Part shown: piece by piece, positions 24,538-37,417 of the stretch
Numbering within the stretch: position 1 is the first letter of the stretch
How the letters are laid out: the number at the start of each line of letters is the position of its first letter
Source: Cymodocea nodosa
Taxonomy: Eukaryota > Streptophyta > Magnoliopsida > Alismatales > Cymodoceaceae
Assembly (NCBI GenBank): GCA_036874045.1
Contig: CM072335.1
Span: forward strand, 4,236,001 to 4,300,000
Length of the DNA stretch: 64,000 nucleotides
Reading direction: 5' to 3'
Program-made: the position numbers and the translations under genes
Notes under the pieces: model-generated
The model's input: only the letters and a program-made list of their open reading frames with translations
Told to the model about the DNA's origin: nothing
Database searches by the model: none

Positions 24538-27500
24538 TCTGGTATCAAAGTTATAAGAACGTCAACTAGGGAACAAGAGATTTGGAAGGGTTGAGAAGCT
24601 GGTTGCAGTTTCATATCTAGATGAGAAGAATTATCTTCGTTGGAGTAGTCAAATGCGAGTACCATTTGGAGTACTATCATGAGTTACTCATCGTCGTTAA
24701 GGTCAGTGTTCTAGTATTGGCTGAAAATGCTACTGAGGCACAAAGAAATTTTAATGTATAAAAAGGCGTTGTATCTTATTCACCAAGGAGTGATCAACGA
24801 AATCTTTGAGAAGATCACCTCGGAGAGTGTTGCAAGTTATATTAGTCGTGTACTTGCACTAACCAGAAGACTTGTGAAGAAGAATATGGAGAACAACAAA
24901 AAGTGGAGAAGATTCTTCGTTCTCTAATTGGACGTTTTGAACACATCGTACGTAGTGGCTATTGAAGAATCACATGATGTCTCTGATATGCCAGTCGACA
25001 TGCTATCTGGAACGTTGCAAGTACATGAGCAACGCCCGAATGAGAAAGAGCATAGACAAGCCAATTGAGCAAGCTCTTCAGTCGCAAGTAACACTCAAAA
25101 GTTAATCACAGTGTAGGGGCAAACCACAAAAATGACGATAACTGTGCAAGAGGTCGCGGAGGCCAACGAAAGACGAGGACAAACCAAAATAACGATGAAC
25201 CCAACTCTAGTTCAAATGCTGGGAATTGTGGCCGAGGGCATGAGAGAAGCAAGTATGATAAAAGCAAAATTAAATGCTATGCTCACCACAAGTTTGGGCA
25301 CTATGCAAATAAATGTTGGACTAAGCAAGAAAATCAAGAAACGCATTGTCCACGGGAAGATAATGATGAAGGTTACACACTACTAATGGTGACTACTGGA
25401 AATGAAGACGTAAGTCAAAATATATGGTTACTTGATTATAGATGCACAGGTCATATGAGTGGCAAGAAAGAGTTGTTTGTGAACTTAGACACATCTTTTC
25501 AAGATCTCAGGTAAAGTTTGCAGATCATAGACTTGTATCAGCAACAGGAAGAGGAAAGATTCTTGTCAAGCTAAAAAATGGTGATCAAAGGTATACTTCC
25601 AATGTGCTTTATGTTCCAACTATGAAAAACTATTTACTTGGTGAGGGACAATTGCTGGAGATGGGATATGACCCGTGTTTTCATGGCAAGGAATTATTTG
25701 TGCTTGACACAAAAGCTACACTTGTTCTCAAAGCTTCTTCAACAAAGAATAGAGTATTCCTTGTGAATATTGTGAACGATATTCAAGCTTGTCATAACAC
25801 TGTTATAGATGATAAATCATGGCTTTGGCACCTTCACTATGGTCATCTAAATTTCGATCGTTTAAAGTAACTTTTCCTGGAAGGTATGTTGAAGGGCATC
25901 CCCAATATTCAGCATCCTGAATAGGTGTGTGAAGCTTGTGTCTTAGGAAAGTAAAGCTATGCTTCCTTTGTAACATAACTATTGGAGTTAGATCACTCAG
26001 ATATTTGTGGTCCTATGAGTGTCCCATCTAATGGTGGAAACAGGTATTTTCTCACCTTCGTAGATGATTTCTCAAAGAAAACGTGGGTGTACTTTTTGTA
26101 GCAGAAAACACTAGTGTATTACCTTAAAAGCTTCAAAGCATTTGTCGAAAAACAATATGGTCATTCATTACAATTTAAAGAACAGACGGTGCAGGAGAAT
26201 ACAGTTCTAATGTTTTTTGAAAATATTGCGAAGAACAAGACATTAAGCAAGAAACTACCTTCCCTTACACACCCCAACATAATGGAGTAGTAGAAAAGAA
26301 ATATAGATTGATTATGAATGCAGCAAGAAGTATGTTGAAGGCTAATATAGTATCAAATTCATTTTTGGGAGAGGTAGTATCATGTGCTGTCTACTTGTTA
26401 AATCGGTCACCAAAAGCAAATATTCAAGACATGACTCCTGTTCAAGCATGGGATGGTCACAAGCCTAGTGTGAAGCACCTATGTTTATTTGGTTCTATGG
26501 CTTATGCACATGTACCTGCACAAACAATATCAAAATTAAATGACCATGGTGAAAAGACGGTGTTTGTTGGATATGTTCATGATGGTTACAAGCTATACAA
26601 TCTAGTAATGAAAAAAATTGTGGCCAATAGCTAGAGATGTGACATTTGCTGAAAATGAAGCTTAGAATTGGGGTGAAGATGGATAAGGTGATTCTCCTAA
26701 AAGGTTGGTGCACTCTTTTGAAGAAGAAGAAGAAACTCAAGTTGAACCAGTAAATGTTGAAGAACAACTTGTTCAAGTTGATAAGGGGACACCGACAACT
26801 CCTCACCATACTATGTGAGCGAAGCCTTAACAATTGATGAGACTGTAAAAAGTTTAAAATGAATGAAAGCTGTGCAGGAAGAATTTCATGCAATTAAAAA
26901 GAACCACATGTGAGAACTCACTAACTTGTCAACTCACTCTAAAGCAATTGATGTGAAATGGGTGTTCAAAGTGAAGAAAAAATAAAATGAAAAAGTTGAA
27001 AAACAAAGCTTGTAGCAAGAGATTTTGAACAACAGTTTGAGCAAGATTATGGAGATGTTTTTTCTCTTATTGCTCGTATGGAGACGATCAAAGTGATTAT
27101 TACTCTTGCTACACAATATCATTGGACAATTTATCAAATGGACATTAAGTCTGCTTTCTTAAATGACCTACTAGAAGAAGAGAGTTGTACATCCAACGAC
27201 CCCCATGTTTTATTATCAAAAGTAAAGAGGAGATGGTATATCGATTGAAGAAAGCGCTGTATAGCTCAAAACATGTTCAACGAGCTTGGAATCAACACAT
27301 TGACTTATTCTTTCAGAAAATAGGACTGTAGTGATATTCATCTGATCATGCAGTATACAAGAAAGAAAGTGGGGGAAACTTATTCCTGGTGGACATTTAT
27401 GTGGAAGATTTAATATTCATTGGTAATGATGGAAAAATGATCAAGGACTTTAATGACTCCATGGTGCACACATTTTAGATGACTGATTTGGGAGTCATGA

Positions 27501-28359
27501 CTTATTTTTTTGGGACGGAGATACAGCAACAAGAAGGTAGCATTTTTGTCTGCTAAAAATGATATGTCACTAAGCTTTTAAAAAAATTCAATATGGCTGA
27601 ATGCAATCCATCCAGAACACCTGTAGAGGTGGGAACTAAAGTATCAAGGAATGGTAATGGAAATGAGTGGATTCAATCGACGTTAGACAATTAGTTAGGT
27701 CACTAATGTATCTTACACCCACAAGGCCTAACATAGAATATGAGGTAAGTTTAATTAGCCAATTTTTGGAGTCTCCTCGACATCCACATATGCTAGGGGC
27801 CAAGAAAATATTAAGGTATATTAAAGGAACATATGATCATAGCTTGTTGTTCGCATCTTGCTCTGAAAACACTATTAAAGGATATTTAGGTAGCGATTGA
27901 GGTGGTGATCCTGATGATCGTAGAAGTACTTATGGATACTGTTTTTACTTGGGTTCAACTATTTTCTCATGGTTGTCAAAGAAGCAATCAGTAATGGCTG
28001 TATCAACCTGTGAGGTGGAGTATGTCACAGCTTCAACTAGTGCATGCCAAGCTGAATTAATTAGTAAATTGCTGAATTATCTCCAGGTCACTTTCAAGAA
28101 GCCAATACAAATTTCTGTTGACAATGTATCTACAATTGACTTTGTAAAAAATCCTATAACCCATGAAAGAAGCAAACACATTGAAACCAAATTTCATTTC
28201 TTAAGGGAGATCAAATTGAGAAAGGTAAGATTAAATTCCTTTATTGCAAGTCAAAAGAATATGTTAATGTCTTTACTAAACCATTGAAGAATGAAGCTTT
28301 TATTAGATTCAAGCACATGATGAGAGTGGTAAAACAATCAGATTAGAATTAAGGGAAGA

Positions 28360-28660
28360 TATTAAATTGTACTTTTGTTCAAGTAGTGTCTTTTTCTGTA
28401 GTGTATGTGGGATGGTGATATACGTGATGATAGTAGTAGGCATAAAATAGGAAGTTAGTTTTTCATTTTAACGGTTGTAAACATGTGTTCTGGGTGAACG
28501 TGTGAAATGTGAGTGATTGTGTATGTAGTTGTGGTTATTTAAAATTTATGTACGAGAGTATTAAATACTTTCCAACTTGGTTTTCACTCTTCAATTAAAA
28601 ATAAATTTGTGTGTTTCTGTTCTTTACCATTTGACATTTTGATTGTTATTTTTTCTTTCA
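28360..28660 (+). repeat. 3' LTR of copia fossil (301 bp)
   Basis: It begins TATTAAATTG directly after the purine tract and ends TTCTTTCA. Shared blocks such as TATACGTGATGATAG and GGGTGAACGTGTGAA pair it with 24240-24537. Confidence 0.85.
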
Positions 28661-29596
28661 AATATGATGTAAACCCAAAAAATAAAAAAATCTACTGGGA
28701 AACGAAAAACCTTCTCAACTTTTGAGGAGCTCGCCTGGCGTCTACTGCCCTGCGCCGGAGAAGGTGAGAGACCACGGCACATCGGGAAGCGAGGGAATCG
28801 CATCAGACAAAGTAATCGGCCACGCAACCATGTGCAGGCTGACCGAGGGGGCCTGGCTTGTCGAGTTCAGTCAACTCGCACCGTCACGACCGGTCGGTCG
28901 ACATCCACCCCGTTTGTCTCGCCACCACATCCTCCGCCGGCGGAACGTATGTGTGTGTGTATATCTGTCTGTCTGTCTTTCTGTCTGTCTGTCCGCCGTG
29001 CTGCAGCAACGTCTCGGTTAGAACGCAAAGAAGACCAGCCCGTGATCGAATGGAGTGACAGGGCAAGTTGACGAGGCCCCGCTGTCTTCTTCCTTCTCCC
29101 ATGGTGGATCATTACCTAACAGATTATACACGCCGGGCTCTCCGTGATCGGATCTTCCGTTTTCGTGGTTGTCGAATATTTAATAATACGATGATCGAAG
29201 AAGAAGAACGATAACAATCCTTTCAATGAGGAAAGTAAGCCAGCAACATCATGATTGGTTATGATGAAGGAATGTCCCGGGAAGAAAGAATGAGCAGCAC
29301 GATGATAAACGCATGTATGCCGCGGCTTTCGTGCATGCGAGGAATCTAGTAGGACCACGTATATGATGATGGCGACGACGACGGCCCAAACGTCTCCTAG
29401 GGTTTCACTTCGTCATCATCATTCAGATGCTGGAGAATGCTCCTCGTCGTACGTGGTATTCCATGCAACGATCACAGCCGTACGATTTTCATGGGATGGG
29501 AACCCAATCGAACGGCTTTGCCGAGTCCCCCAATCACACGTTGATAGACTTTCCTTGTACTCCAAACGAACGATGATGTGCATGGCACAATTTTTT

Positions 29597-29627
<31 letters not shown>

Positions 29628-30209
29628 TTACGTATTATTAAAAATTTTTAGTTGTAAAATATTTTCACAACATCTGCGAAGTTGTTGTTTCTGTAAAGTT
29701 TACGATTTAGATGTGACCACGGCCTTTAACACCAACAATCAAGATCCATATTTATTGGGTCGTCGATGTGATGTTGTGGTCAAAGAACAGAGAGATGGAA
29801 AAGAATATTAATTAATTTCTACACGGAATCGGTGAAGCATAAAATAAATTTCTTAAAATATCTCCAACATCATCCAAAAATTATATCTGTTTTGATCATG
29901 GAACGAGGTAAGTTCAATGATCGAAGTGATGAACATGGAGAAGATATTCTATACGACATTTTCAAATATATCTTTAATTTTCTCGTAAAGTAAGTAAACA
30001 TGCATTTAATCTTGTCACTCCGATGGTGCTTAGTTTATTTTATATAAATCACGTAAGTATGTTTGGTCCCGTTACTTGTTGGCCATACATATTTTTGTTT
30101 TCGTCGAAAGTGACACACTTAGTCTTGTCTCACCAAATGACACATAAAATTTAAATTTAATATATTATTATAACACATCTAACGGTAAAAAATATACTTA
30201 CTCTGTAAT
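28661..30209. other. Intergenic with GC-rich island (about 28720-29560)
   Basis: The part at about 28720-29560 is markedly GC-rich for this window and contains a short TCTG-type microsatellite at about 28965-28993. Overlapping open frames exist on both strands (for example 28722-29021 and 29363-29641), none with a recognisable motif. It may be a promoter-like island, a decayed gene or an unannotated transcript. From about 29590 the sequence is AT-rich again. Confidence 0.4.
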
Positions 30210-32439
30210 TAAATTGACGCGTCACTGGTCTTCGGAGCGCATGCGGTGGCCGGGACGTGCACACACGGCTAGGCAGCCAAGACGAGACAAAAGCAATCAA
30301 CGGATGGTCCCCTTCCCATTAACATACGCGTCTCCAGCTGCGCACGCTGCTGGAAAGCGGATCCGAGGAAAACAGCGAAGGGTAGTAGACGCGGATCTCA
30401 CACATGTATTCGGCTTGTTCTCTTTTCCCGTCTTCTTCTTCTTCGTTAAAAGAAGGGACGCGAGGTGGTGCGGTGCGCTTGCCGACACCACACACGCCGC
30501 GCTGCTCCATCGGATCTGTGATCTGTCCCTTCTTGGCACCATTCGGTAGACGATTTTGACCAACGCTAATAATTAATTCATCAAGCAGCCATATTTTATA
30601 TTTATAGTTGTCTTTTTTTTAACTTGAATTTCAATGAATATAGAAATCAGTATTATCAGAGAAAAAGAAGAAAAAAAAAAAAAAAAAACACCTACAAATT
30701 TCTGGTGAGACTTTTTTGAAATGAATAAGAATACGCTGAAAACATTATCTTAATTACACGCGCCTTGTTCATGGGAATTTTCTTTTAACATTTCATCACG
30801 TATCTTATATGCACTGGTAAAAGAAAAAAAAATGGAGAGTAAGAGTACGGTACGTAATCATGCCATTTTAATATTAATTAATTAATTATAAATACACAGT
30901 ATTTTTTAATTAAATCTATAAAGATCGATCCATTCATGCATGATCTAGAGATATTCATATTCATCAATTTTTGCTAGATTTCAATTATTAAATTTTAGAT
31001 CAAAAATCTTGATCTATGTGACTTTTAATTCTTAGATTAAGTTGAAACTTTAATGCACGGTACATTAATTATATGCTATGAAAAAAGTAAGACCTACCTA
31101 TTGGAAATTTTACTGAAAAGCACATCTAGAAGACTTTTCTCTACCTTGAAAGTTTTAAATTATTTTCTTTGTACGTACATCGTAAGATGAAGGCGTTTTA
31201 GATTTGGATACTATTAAAAAAATTAATACTTGTGAGAAGATTTCTCTACATGATCAGGACGTACCAGAGATGGTTGACTATAGTTAATAATAGAACAAAT
31301 GTATTTATTTTTATAAATTTTGATTATATCGTATGGTTACCTCATTTCCAAAAAGAACTATATATTTTGTAGTATTAGTTAATTTATTAGTATTGAAGTT
31401 TTGACTTAACCTAATTAGTTATATTCGTTAAGATTTTTTAACCACAAAATCAATCGTTAAATTTTAATAGAAATTAGTAAACCACAAAACCTTTAAAGTA
31501 AGTAAAAACTTCACCATATGTTTATTATCATCTAAAAACTTAATCTATAACCAAAAATTTATAAAAATAAATGCACTAGAAGAGATAAACTAAAAAAAAT
31601 ACAGTTCCACCTGTTCAAAATAAAAGAAAAGAAAATCAGCTTAGTTAGTTTAGTCATAAAGAGATCATAGATTGAGTTACTTAAAAGAGGAGAATTAATT
31701 AGTATTGACGATTTTAAAAAAGTAAAGATAGACCTACAAATATTTGGTTAGTAATTATAAGAAAAGATTTACATTTATACAATTTAATCAAATATTTGAT
31801 AATTGATAAAAATACTTAGAGAAAAAAAATCATATTATGGACGTCTCGTAGTAGGATCACGGTTTAGTTAAAACCTTGTCTAGCTGAACTAACAAATTAG
31901 ACACGTAGTTATGAAGAATAGGGTTTATATTAACCACATTCAAACAATACTTGTTTTTTTTTTTTTAAAAAAAAAAAAGGGTTACCAAAAAACATTCAAA
32001 CAATACTTACAATAATATTCGGATTCAAATAAAATAATACAATTTTTTTAAAAAAAAGACTGGTACATGTCACGTGCCTGCTAGATGGCTGATCACGCTG
32101 GTGTTTGTAAATCGGCGCTTGCAGGTTTACCACATCCGGTCGTCACCGGGAATTATTAAATAAATATCGAGTCAAATAGGAATCCGACATTCTCGAGTAA
32201 GAAAACATTAGCTGCCGTCCATTAGTAGTCATATCATCGTTGATTAAAGAAGTCGTCAATTATATTGACCGTGCTTGTTGTTCCGTAAGAAACTAATAAT
32301 AAATTATCGATACTAAGATATGATAATTTGACTGTGCACTTGATTACGCCACGCTTGTCGTCGTTTGAATAGGGAAAAAAATAAATAAATTAATAAATAA
32401 AGTTATTTGGTTACGAGCAAGTACCGTTTGAATAGTAGT
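30210..32439. other. GC-rich patch (30210-30560) followed by AT-rich intergenic DNA
   Basis: The patch has open frames on both strands without recognisable products. From 30561 to 32439 the sequence is AT-rich with homopolymers and no features, except a 16-bp direct repeat (CATTCAAACAATACTT at 31938 and 31993) around a T14/A-rich palindrome. Confidence 0.4.
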
Positions 32440-34539
32440 TTAATGGCCGTCTAACCCAGAGGATCATGCGACGCGACCGGCCGGCCATATTTGAGGGCCG
32501 CGGCGTCTGTACCGCCGGAGCAGCGTGACAGTCGCGTGGACGCGCAAATAAATACGAGCACGTACATGCACGTATCCTAGAATTTAAATGTATCGATTTA
32601 AAATTTATTAATAATAAAAATTATGTTTAAAATAAATATATAATTTTGTATTATGAAATAGTCCAAGGACAACTGGACAAGGCAGGGCGTCAAAATTGCC
32701 TAGGGACTGACAACCACATGTCCGGTAAGAACACACACCCAATCCCGATGGAGCGGATGATCAACAGATCGACGCTCCCGATCGCGACACGTCAGATCAC
32801 CACGGGTAGCGGACAGAACGGGGACATGGACGGCGCGACCTCCGATCAAATCCGCCGTTTTGTCGCCGTCCGGCGACCGTCAGATGAGGCAACCAATCGT
32901 GGCACGTTACTCTTTTCTTTTTTTAAAGATCCGTGGCACGTTACTTTCATTAATTTTTATTATTTTTTCCATTCAGTTGTGTCGATGGTTTAATTAGCAA
33001 GAGTGAGCATTTTGCAACCGCCCCCCTCCTCTCCTTATTTTTTTGCAACTTTACTACCATTTGTCTATTTTCTTTCGTAAGATCCGCATCTTCGAATTTA
33101 TTAAGGCTTGAAGTCGTGATCATTTAATTAGTACAGTAGTTCTTAAATAACTGTTCTATATGAATTTTTATTACCTTTTATCTGTAACTCAAGTAATACG
33201 TATTGTTCTGTACAAGTTTGTTTATGCTTGGATTCCCCTTACATTACATCAGCTATTCGCAAGGGGTGACTTCGTCTTCTTAAACATAAGCTTGAAGACG
33301 CATCGGCCTGAGTATTATTAATTTTCTTTTTTCTTTTGAAGATCACCTGTGGATGTTTGTTACCGTTATTTTTTACCCTATTGAAGATTAAAATATACGA
33401 ATATCCTTCTAAAAACTGGGTGAATCTTGAGCACGTGTAGTTGCTGAAAATGCATGCACGTAAGAGGTTGAAATGTCAAAATAAACGTATGGGAACAGGG
33501 ACATGTGTAGGTCAATCGTCGGTGGTCCGCGCCGCAAATTAGGTGAACCTGAACATCAAGTCCCATCTCACTACAAGACAACAATAAGAGGAATAAGAGT
33601 GAAATAAGGGCAAAAATCAAATTTGAACTTTTAATGATATATTGATTAATCATCTGGGCGTATAAGTAATATGTCTGTCACCCACCTTATTCTCTTCATA
33701 CTCTTTTCAAAATCGTGGATGAAGCAAAGGAAAGAAACACCGCGGAACAAGCAAAGTAGAACAATTAAAAAAGTGGGTGTGATCAAAGGGAGAGAGAGAA
33801 GCCTTTGATATAAACAGCACACTTAAATTTCAACTTTTAGATGCAAATATTTGAATTCGAGAAAACCTAATCAAGAAAAATTTGAATCTGAATGTGACCA
33901 TTTTACGTCAATATTATACCACATTTTATTTGTAAAAATTTAATCTAAATATATGAATCACGGCATCAATTTTCAAATACGATTATTTTGTACTAAGAAA
34001 TTATAAATATAAATAAAAGTACAATGCTAAGATAATAAGTTCATAGATAAAATAATAAATAGAAATTCTATATTACATAGGCAAACGAACTCAAATCAGA
34101 TTTATATTGCTGGATATATAATACATATCCGAATTTATTTCAAATATGTATCCTTTGGATATGAAATTCAAAATCTGACCAGGGTCCGTCAAATTTTGCT
34201 TCACGCCAATTCGGAAAATTAATGGATTTGGAGTTGAATCAAATTTTTAATTTCCAATATCTGTTTATGAGTCTACATCATTCAAAAAAATTCCCTTTAA
34301 AGTAAACTATTTTCTATAATTCACATTTAAAATTACAATCATCTTGCATTTTACCTTTTATCTTTTAATTCACATATTGTTGTAATTTTTATGTACACCA
34401 CGTTAATTAATTTTTTTTTTGCACATGTATCTGCTGAGACCGCTCTAAGAAAATTTATTGTCTCCCTCGTTGGTAAACTATTAAATAAACGATACATTTA
34501 TTTTTTCAAAACCGCACTTAAAAAACCGTTATTCATTTA
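32440..34539. other. GC-rich patch (32440-32945) followed by AT-rich intergenic DNA
   Basis: The patch contains a 14-bp direct repeat CGTGGCACGTTACT at 32898 and 32932 enclosing a T-rich spacer. An open frame at 32646-32993 has no recognised product. From about 33880 to 34260 there is AT-rich sequence with ATCCGAATTT-type words; similar words appear near 44350-44600. No gene is supported. Confidence 0.4.
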
Positions 34540-36300
34540 TTCCCAACGTCCCCACGCCATCAATTCCGGCCAACGAGACAGACCATCCGCCCGAAGTCCC
34601 GGCGACGGCTGCTCCCCCACCCTCGGATGCCCGGGGAGCATTGACTACGTCGTAAGATCATTAAATTAAACGCACCTCGTCGTGTACCAGAACGCGGCAG
34701 CTCCGACCATCTCTTGGCTCCCCTTCCGGCTGGTGAATTCCTACCACACGATCGACGACGTCCCACTCTACCAAGATCAAAGCATTCTCGCCGGTCCCAG
34801 CCCAGAGGCGATTAAAGCACTACCACGCCGGCTTTAACATCCACGATCAAGCTCGCCGTGGTTCCAGACTTTCCTTGGATTTAATGTTAAACATCCATCG
34901 GAATTAAGCAACTCGAGGTAAATTAATTAGTTCGGTTATTCGCTCGTCGCCAACACATTTATTATTTCACCGAACCATGCGTGTACGTGGTTAAAGTCAC
35001 CGCTTCCACCGCCACCGCATTGAATGCACCAGATTCCTTGCGGTGCTGTCTTCGATGTTATTTCCTTTCCACCTCCGACGATTCTCATGTTAGTTTACCG
35101 GCCAACCGTTAACCTCACCGACAGGTGAACGGACTCGGTATCTCAAACCCGGTCTGGTCTTGTCATCGTCTCTAGAAGCCAAACTAAATTTAAATAAAGA
35201 AAGCCTTTCCGTTAACTTTTAAATGTAATTTATAAAAAATTATAACTTTTCTTGGAAGTTGTGCATAGAGTAATTTCTAATCTATAAAAATCTACATGTG
35301 CATTTAAAAATTTCAAGTGGAATGATGTAATTTATATAAACAAAAAATTTCATTATTCCCTTTTACCTTCTCCCTCTTAATTTTCTGTCTATCCACAAAA
35401 TAATTAATATTTCAATTTTTTTTATTGCACATATGAAACATAATTACATCTTTAATAGTTACAAAGATTTGACTTATTTTAATAAAAATGATAAATTTAT
35501 TACCAACATGGAAAAAACTGTCTTCAGAGTTCTAGTCCTTGTTCTCATGTCCACTGGCTCAGAATAAAATAATATTGTAATTACTCCAAGATTTATCTCA
35601 TATTTGATTTATTTTTTAAGCTTGTTTTATTTTTTATATATTTCAAAGATTTGATTTTCTTAAAATTTCACTTGTGAATAAAAAATAACGAGAAATTTCG
35701 GTGGTGATGGTTTTCCTCTTCCCTGTCGCTTTTAGCTCAAGTTCATTGGTTATGAGTCATCGGAAGCACGTGCGAGTCAAATCATACAAAACGGATGCGG
35801 ACAGCGGACTATTTCTTGAAGAAAAAAAAATCAAATCATATGAAACGCGAAAAAATATATTTTCCGCTCTGGAATCGGACGACGGTAAACGTATGAGCAC
35901 GACTACGTCACTCCACATCTAACCGCGGATCTCCCGCCAATCCACACAGCGCTCGCCAAGAGCTTTCGCTACGGGAAATGATGATTCATTCCTATTTAAA
36001 GTTTCGAATATATGTGATCTTCTGAACCAAAATAAATCGGAAAAAGGGTAATCAATCGTTACGATGTTGTTTGGTAGGGCAAAGTTGATTATTGATTACA
36101 TGTTGTTGTTTACGTAGACGAGTGAATTTATTCGGAGGTGGGGGCGGTGTGCGCGAAAGAAGGAAACAGGAACATGGACGTGTCACCAAAGAAGAAAAAG
36201 GAAAAGTCTCGCCGAAGGAGAGAATGGGGGAAAAAAAACGGAAAAAGTGGGAAAAAAGAGAAATGAAAATATAATAATAAAAAAAGTGTGGAAAGAGAGA
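34540..36300. other. GC-rich patch (34540-35180) and spacer upstream of the SFH gene
   Basis: The patch has CG-rich words and short frames on both strands but no recognisable protein. From 35181 to 36300 the sequence is mixed, with a purine-rich stretch at 36140-36310 on the plus strand. It may include distal promoter of the downstream gene. Confidence 0.35.
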
Positions 36301-37417
36301 AAGAAAGAGAGGACTAGTAGCGTACTACCAGTGCTGCTGCAGGGGTTCCTTGGCTGATGCGCAAATCTCCACCTCCACCGCTCGACCGCGAAGCGCCGAT
36401 CCGATCGACGATTGTTGTTTTTTTTGACGGAGGAGCAGATCTGATCTGCATTGATGCCTAGGTAGATCTCACTCTCCAATCGCATCTTCCCTTCCGTCCA
36501 TCGTTTCCTCTCTCCTTCTCTTCTGTATTAGGGGAGGAGGAGGAGGAGGAGGAGGAGGAGGAGGAGAGGAGACATCATCTCGCAAGGAAGAGGAACGCAC
36601 TTACTCCGGGATCGCCGGTCTCCAACACCTTTTGGTAGTAGATCTCCCCCCGAGCCAGGCGCTGTCCAGTTCTCAGCCTTTGTTGCTACCGCGCTTGACA
36701 GCTTTTGCGGTATATTGTTAATATTATTGCTCTTGTGATTTATGGAGGTGATCGGGAAGTGCTGGTGTGGTTCTCTCGTTGGACTAATAATCCTGGATTC
36801 TTGTTGTTTTCCTTTGCGTGGAACGTGAGGAGGGGGGAGGGGGGGGGGGGGGGGGAGGTGTTCCGTGTTGATTGGATTGCATTCAATTAATTCGAACGCG
36901 GTGCGTTTCGTAACGTCGGGACCGATGCTGTTATTCTTTTTTGGCGTTTGGATGTCCCGTAACGTGAAATTATTAGCTAAAATAAGAACGTCCCGTGGCA
37001 CGAATGCTTCTTGTTTCGGTTTCCTTCTCGGATCGGATTATTCCTCCTATCTCGCTTTTTTTTTTTTTTAATTCATCCCGAATGGCTGTGCTCTTCAGGT
37101 GATCGAAGATTAAGTTTTTTTATTTGCTTTTCGTCTGTAGAATTTAGCAGAAGCTGAGTGGAAAGCATTTTCCTTTTCTTCTGAGGAGATTCTGCCAGAA
37201 ACATCAATGCGAGGTAAGGTTGCTTGGTACGGATCTCCATCGTCCGTCGATAGAGATGCCATTGTCTGGTTGATGAATTGTTTCGTTATTTATGTCTACT
37301 TTTTGTTGGCACCTGATTTGTGTAGGTTTTTTTTTCCTTTTTTTCTTTTGATAGACGCAGTGTTCTCCGTTCACGTTTGTTGAGATCAATCCAGCAGTTT
37401 TTCAATATCAAAGAAAG
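36301..37417 (+). promoter_or_regulatory. Proximal promoter and spliced 5' leader of the Sec14/SFH gene
   Basis: The first coding exon has only seven coding bases, so the leader must lie here. The region holds a (GAG)n run at 36532-36566 and an almost pure G run of 17 at 36839-36855. It also has a plausible donor GAG|GTAAGG at about 37213. The exact transcription start and leader exons are not determined. Confidence 0.45.

Larger units (their letters stand above)
24240..28660 (+). mobile_element. Ty1/copia LTR retrotransposon, complete boundaries, degenerate fossil
   Basis: The LTRs are 24240-24537 and 28360-28660, flanked by AATAT at 24235-24239 and at 28661-28665 (5-bp target-site duplication). 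The primer-binding site TGGTATCAAAG is at 24540-24550 and the purine tract AAGGGAAGA at 28351-28359. Internal order is copia: gag from about 24577 (KLVAVSYLDEKNYLRWS), zinc knuckle about 25262-25330, protease about 25420-25480, and pre-integrase SWLWHLHYGHLNFDRLK about 25818-25868. The integrase core follows from about 25984 (SDICGPMS), then reverse transcriptase about 26900-27500 (YQMDIKSAFLN near 27136) and RNase H about 27946-28250. The coding part is broken in many places. The LTRs differ at roughly one in six positions by eye, so the element is old. Confidence 0.93.

Noticed and set aside
36528-37001. 157-codon minus-strand frame with Leu- and Pro-rich runs
   Set aside because: It is generated by the (GAG)n and G-run low-complexity sequence and shows no motif.
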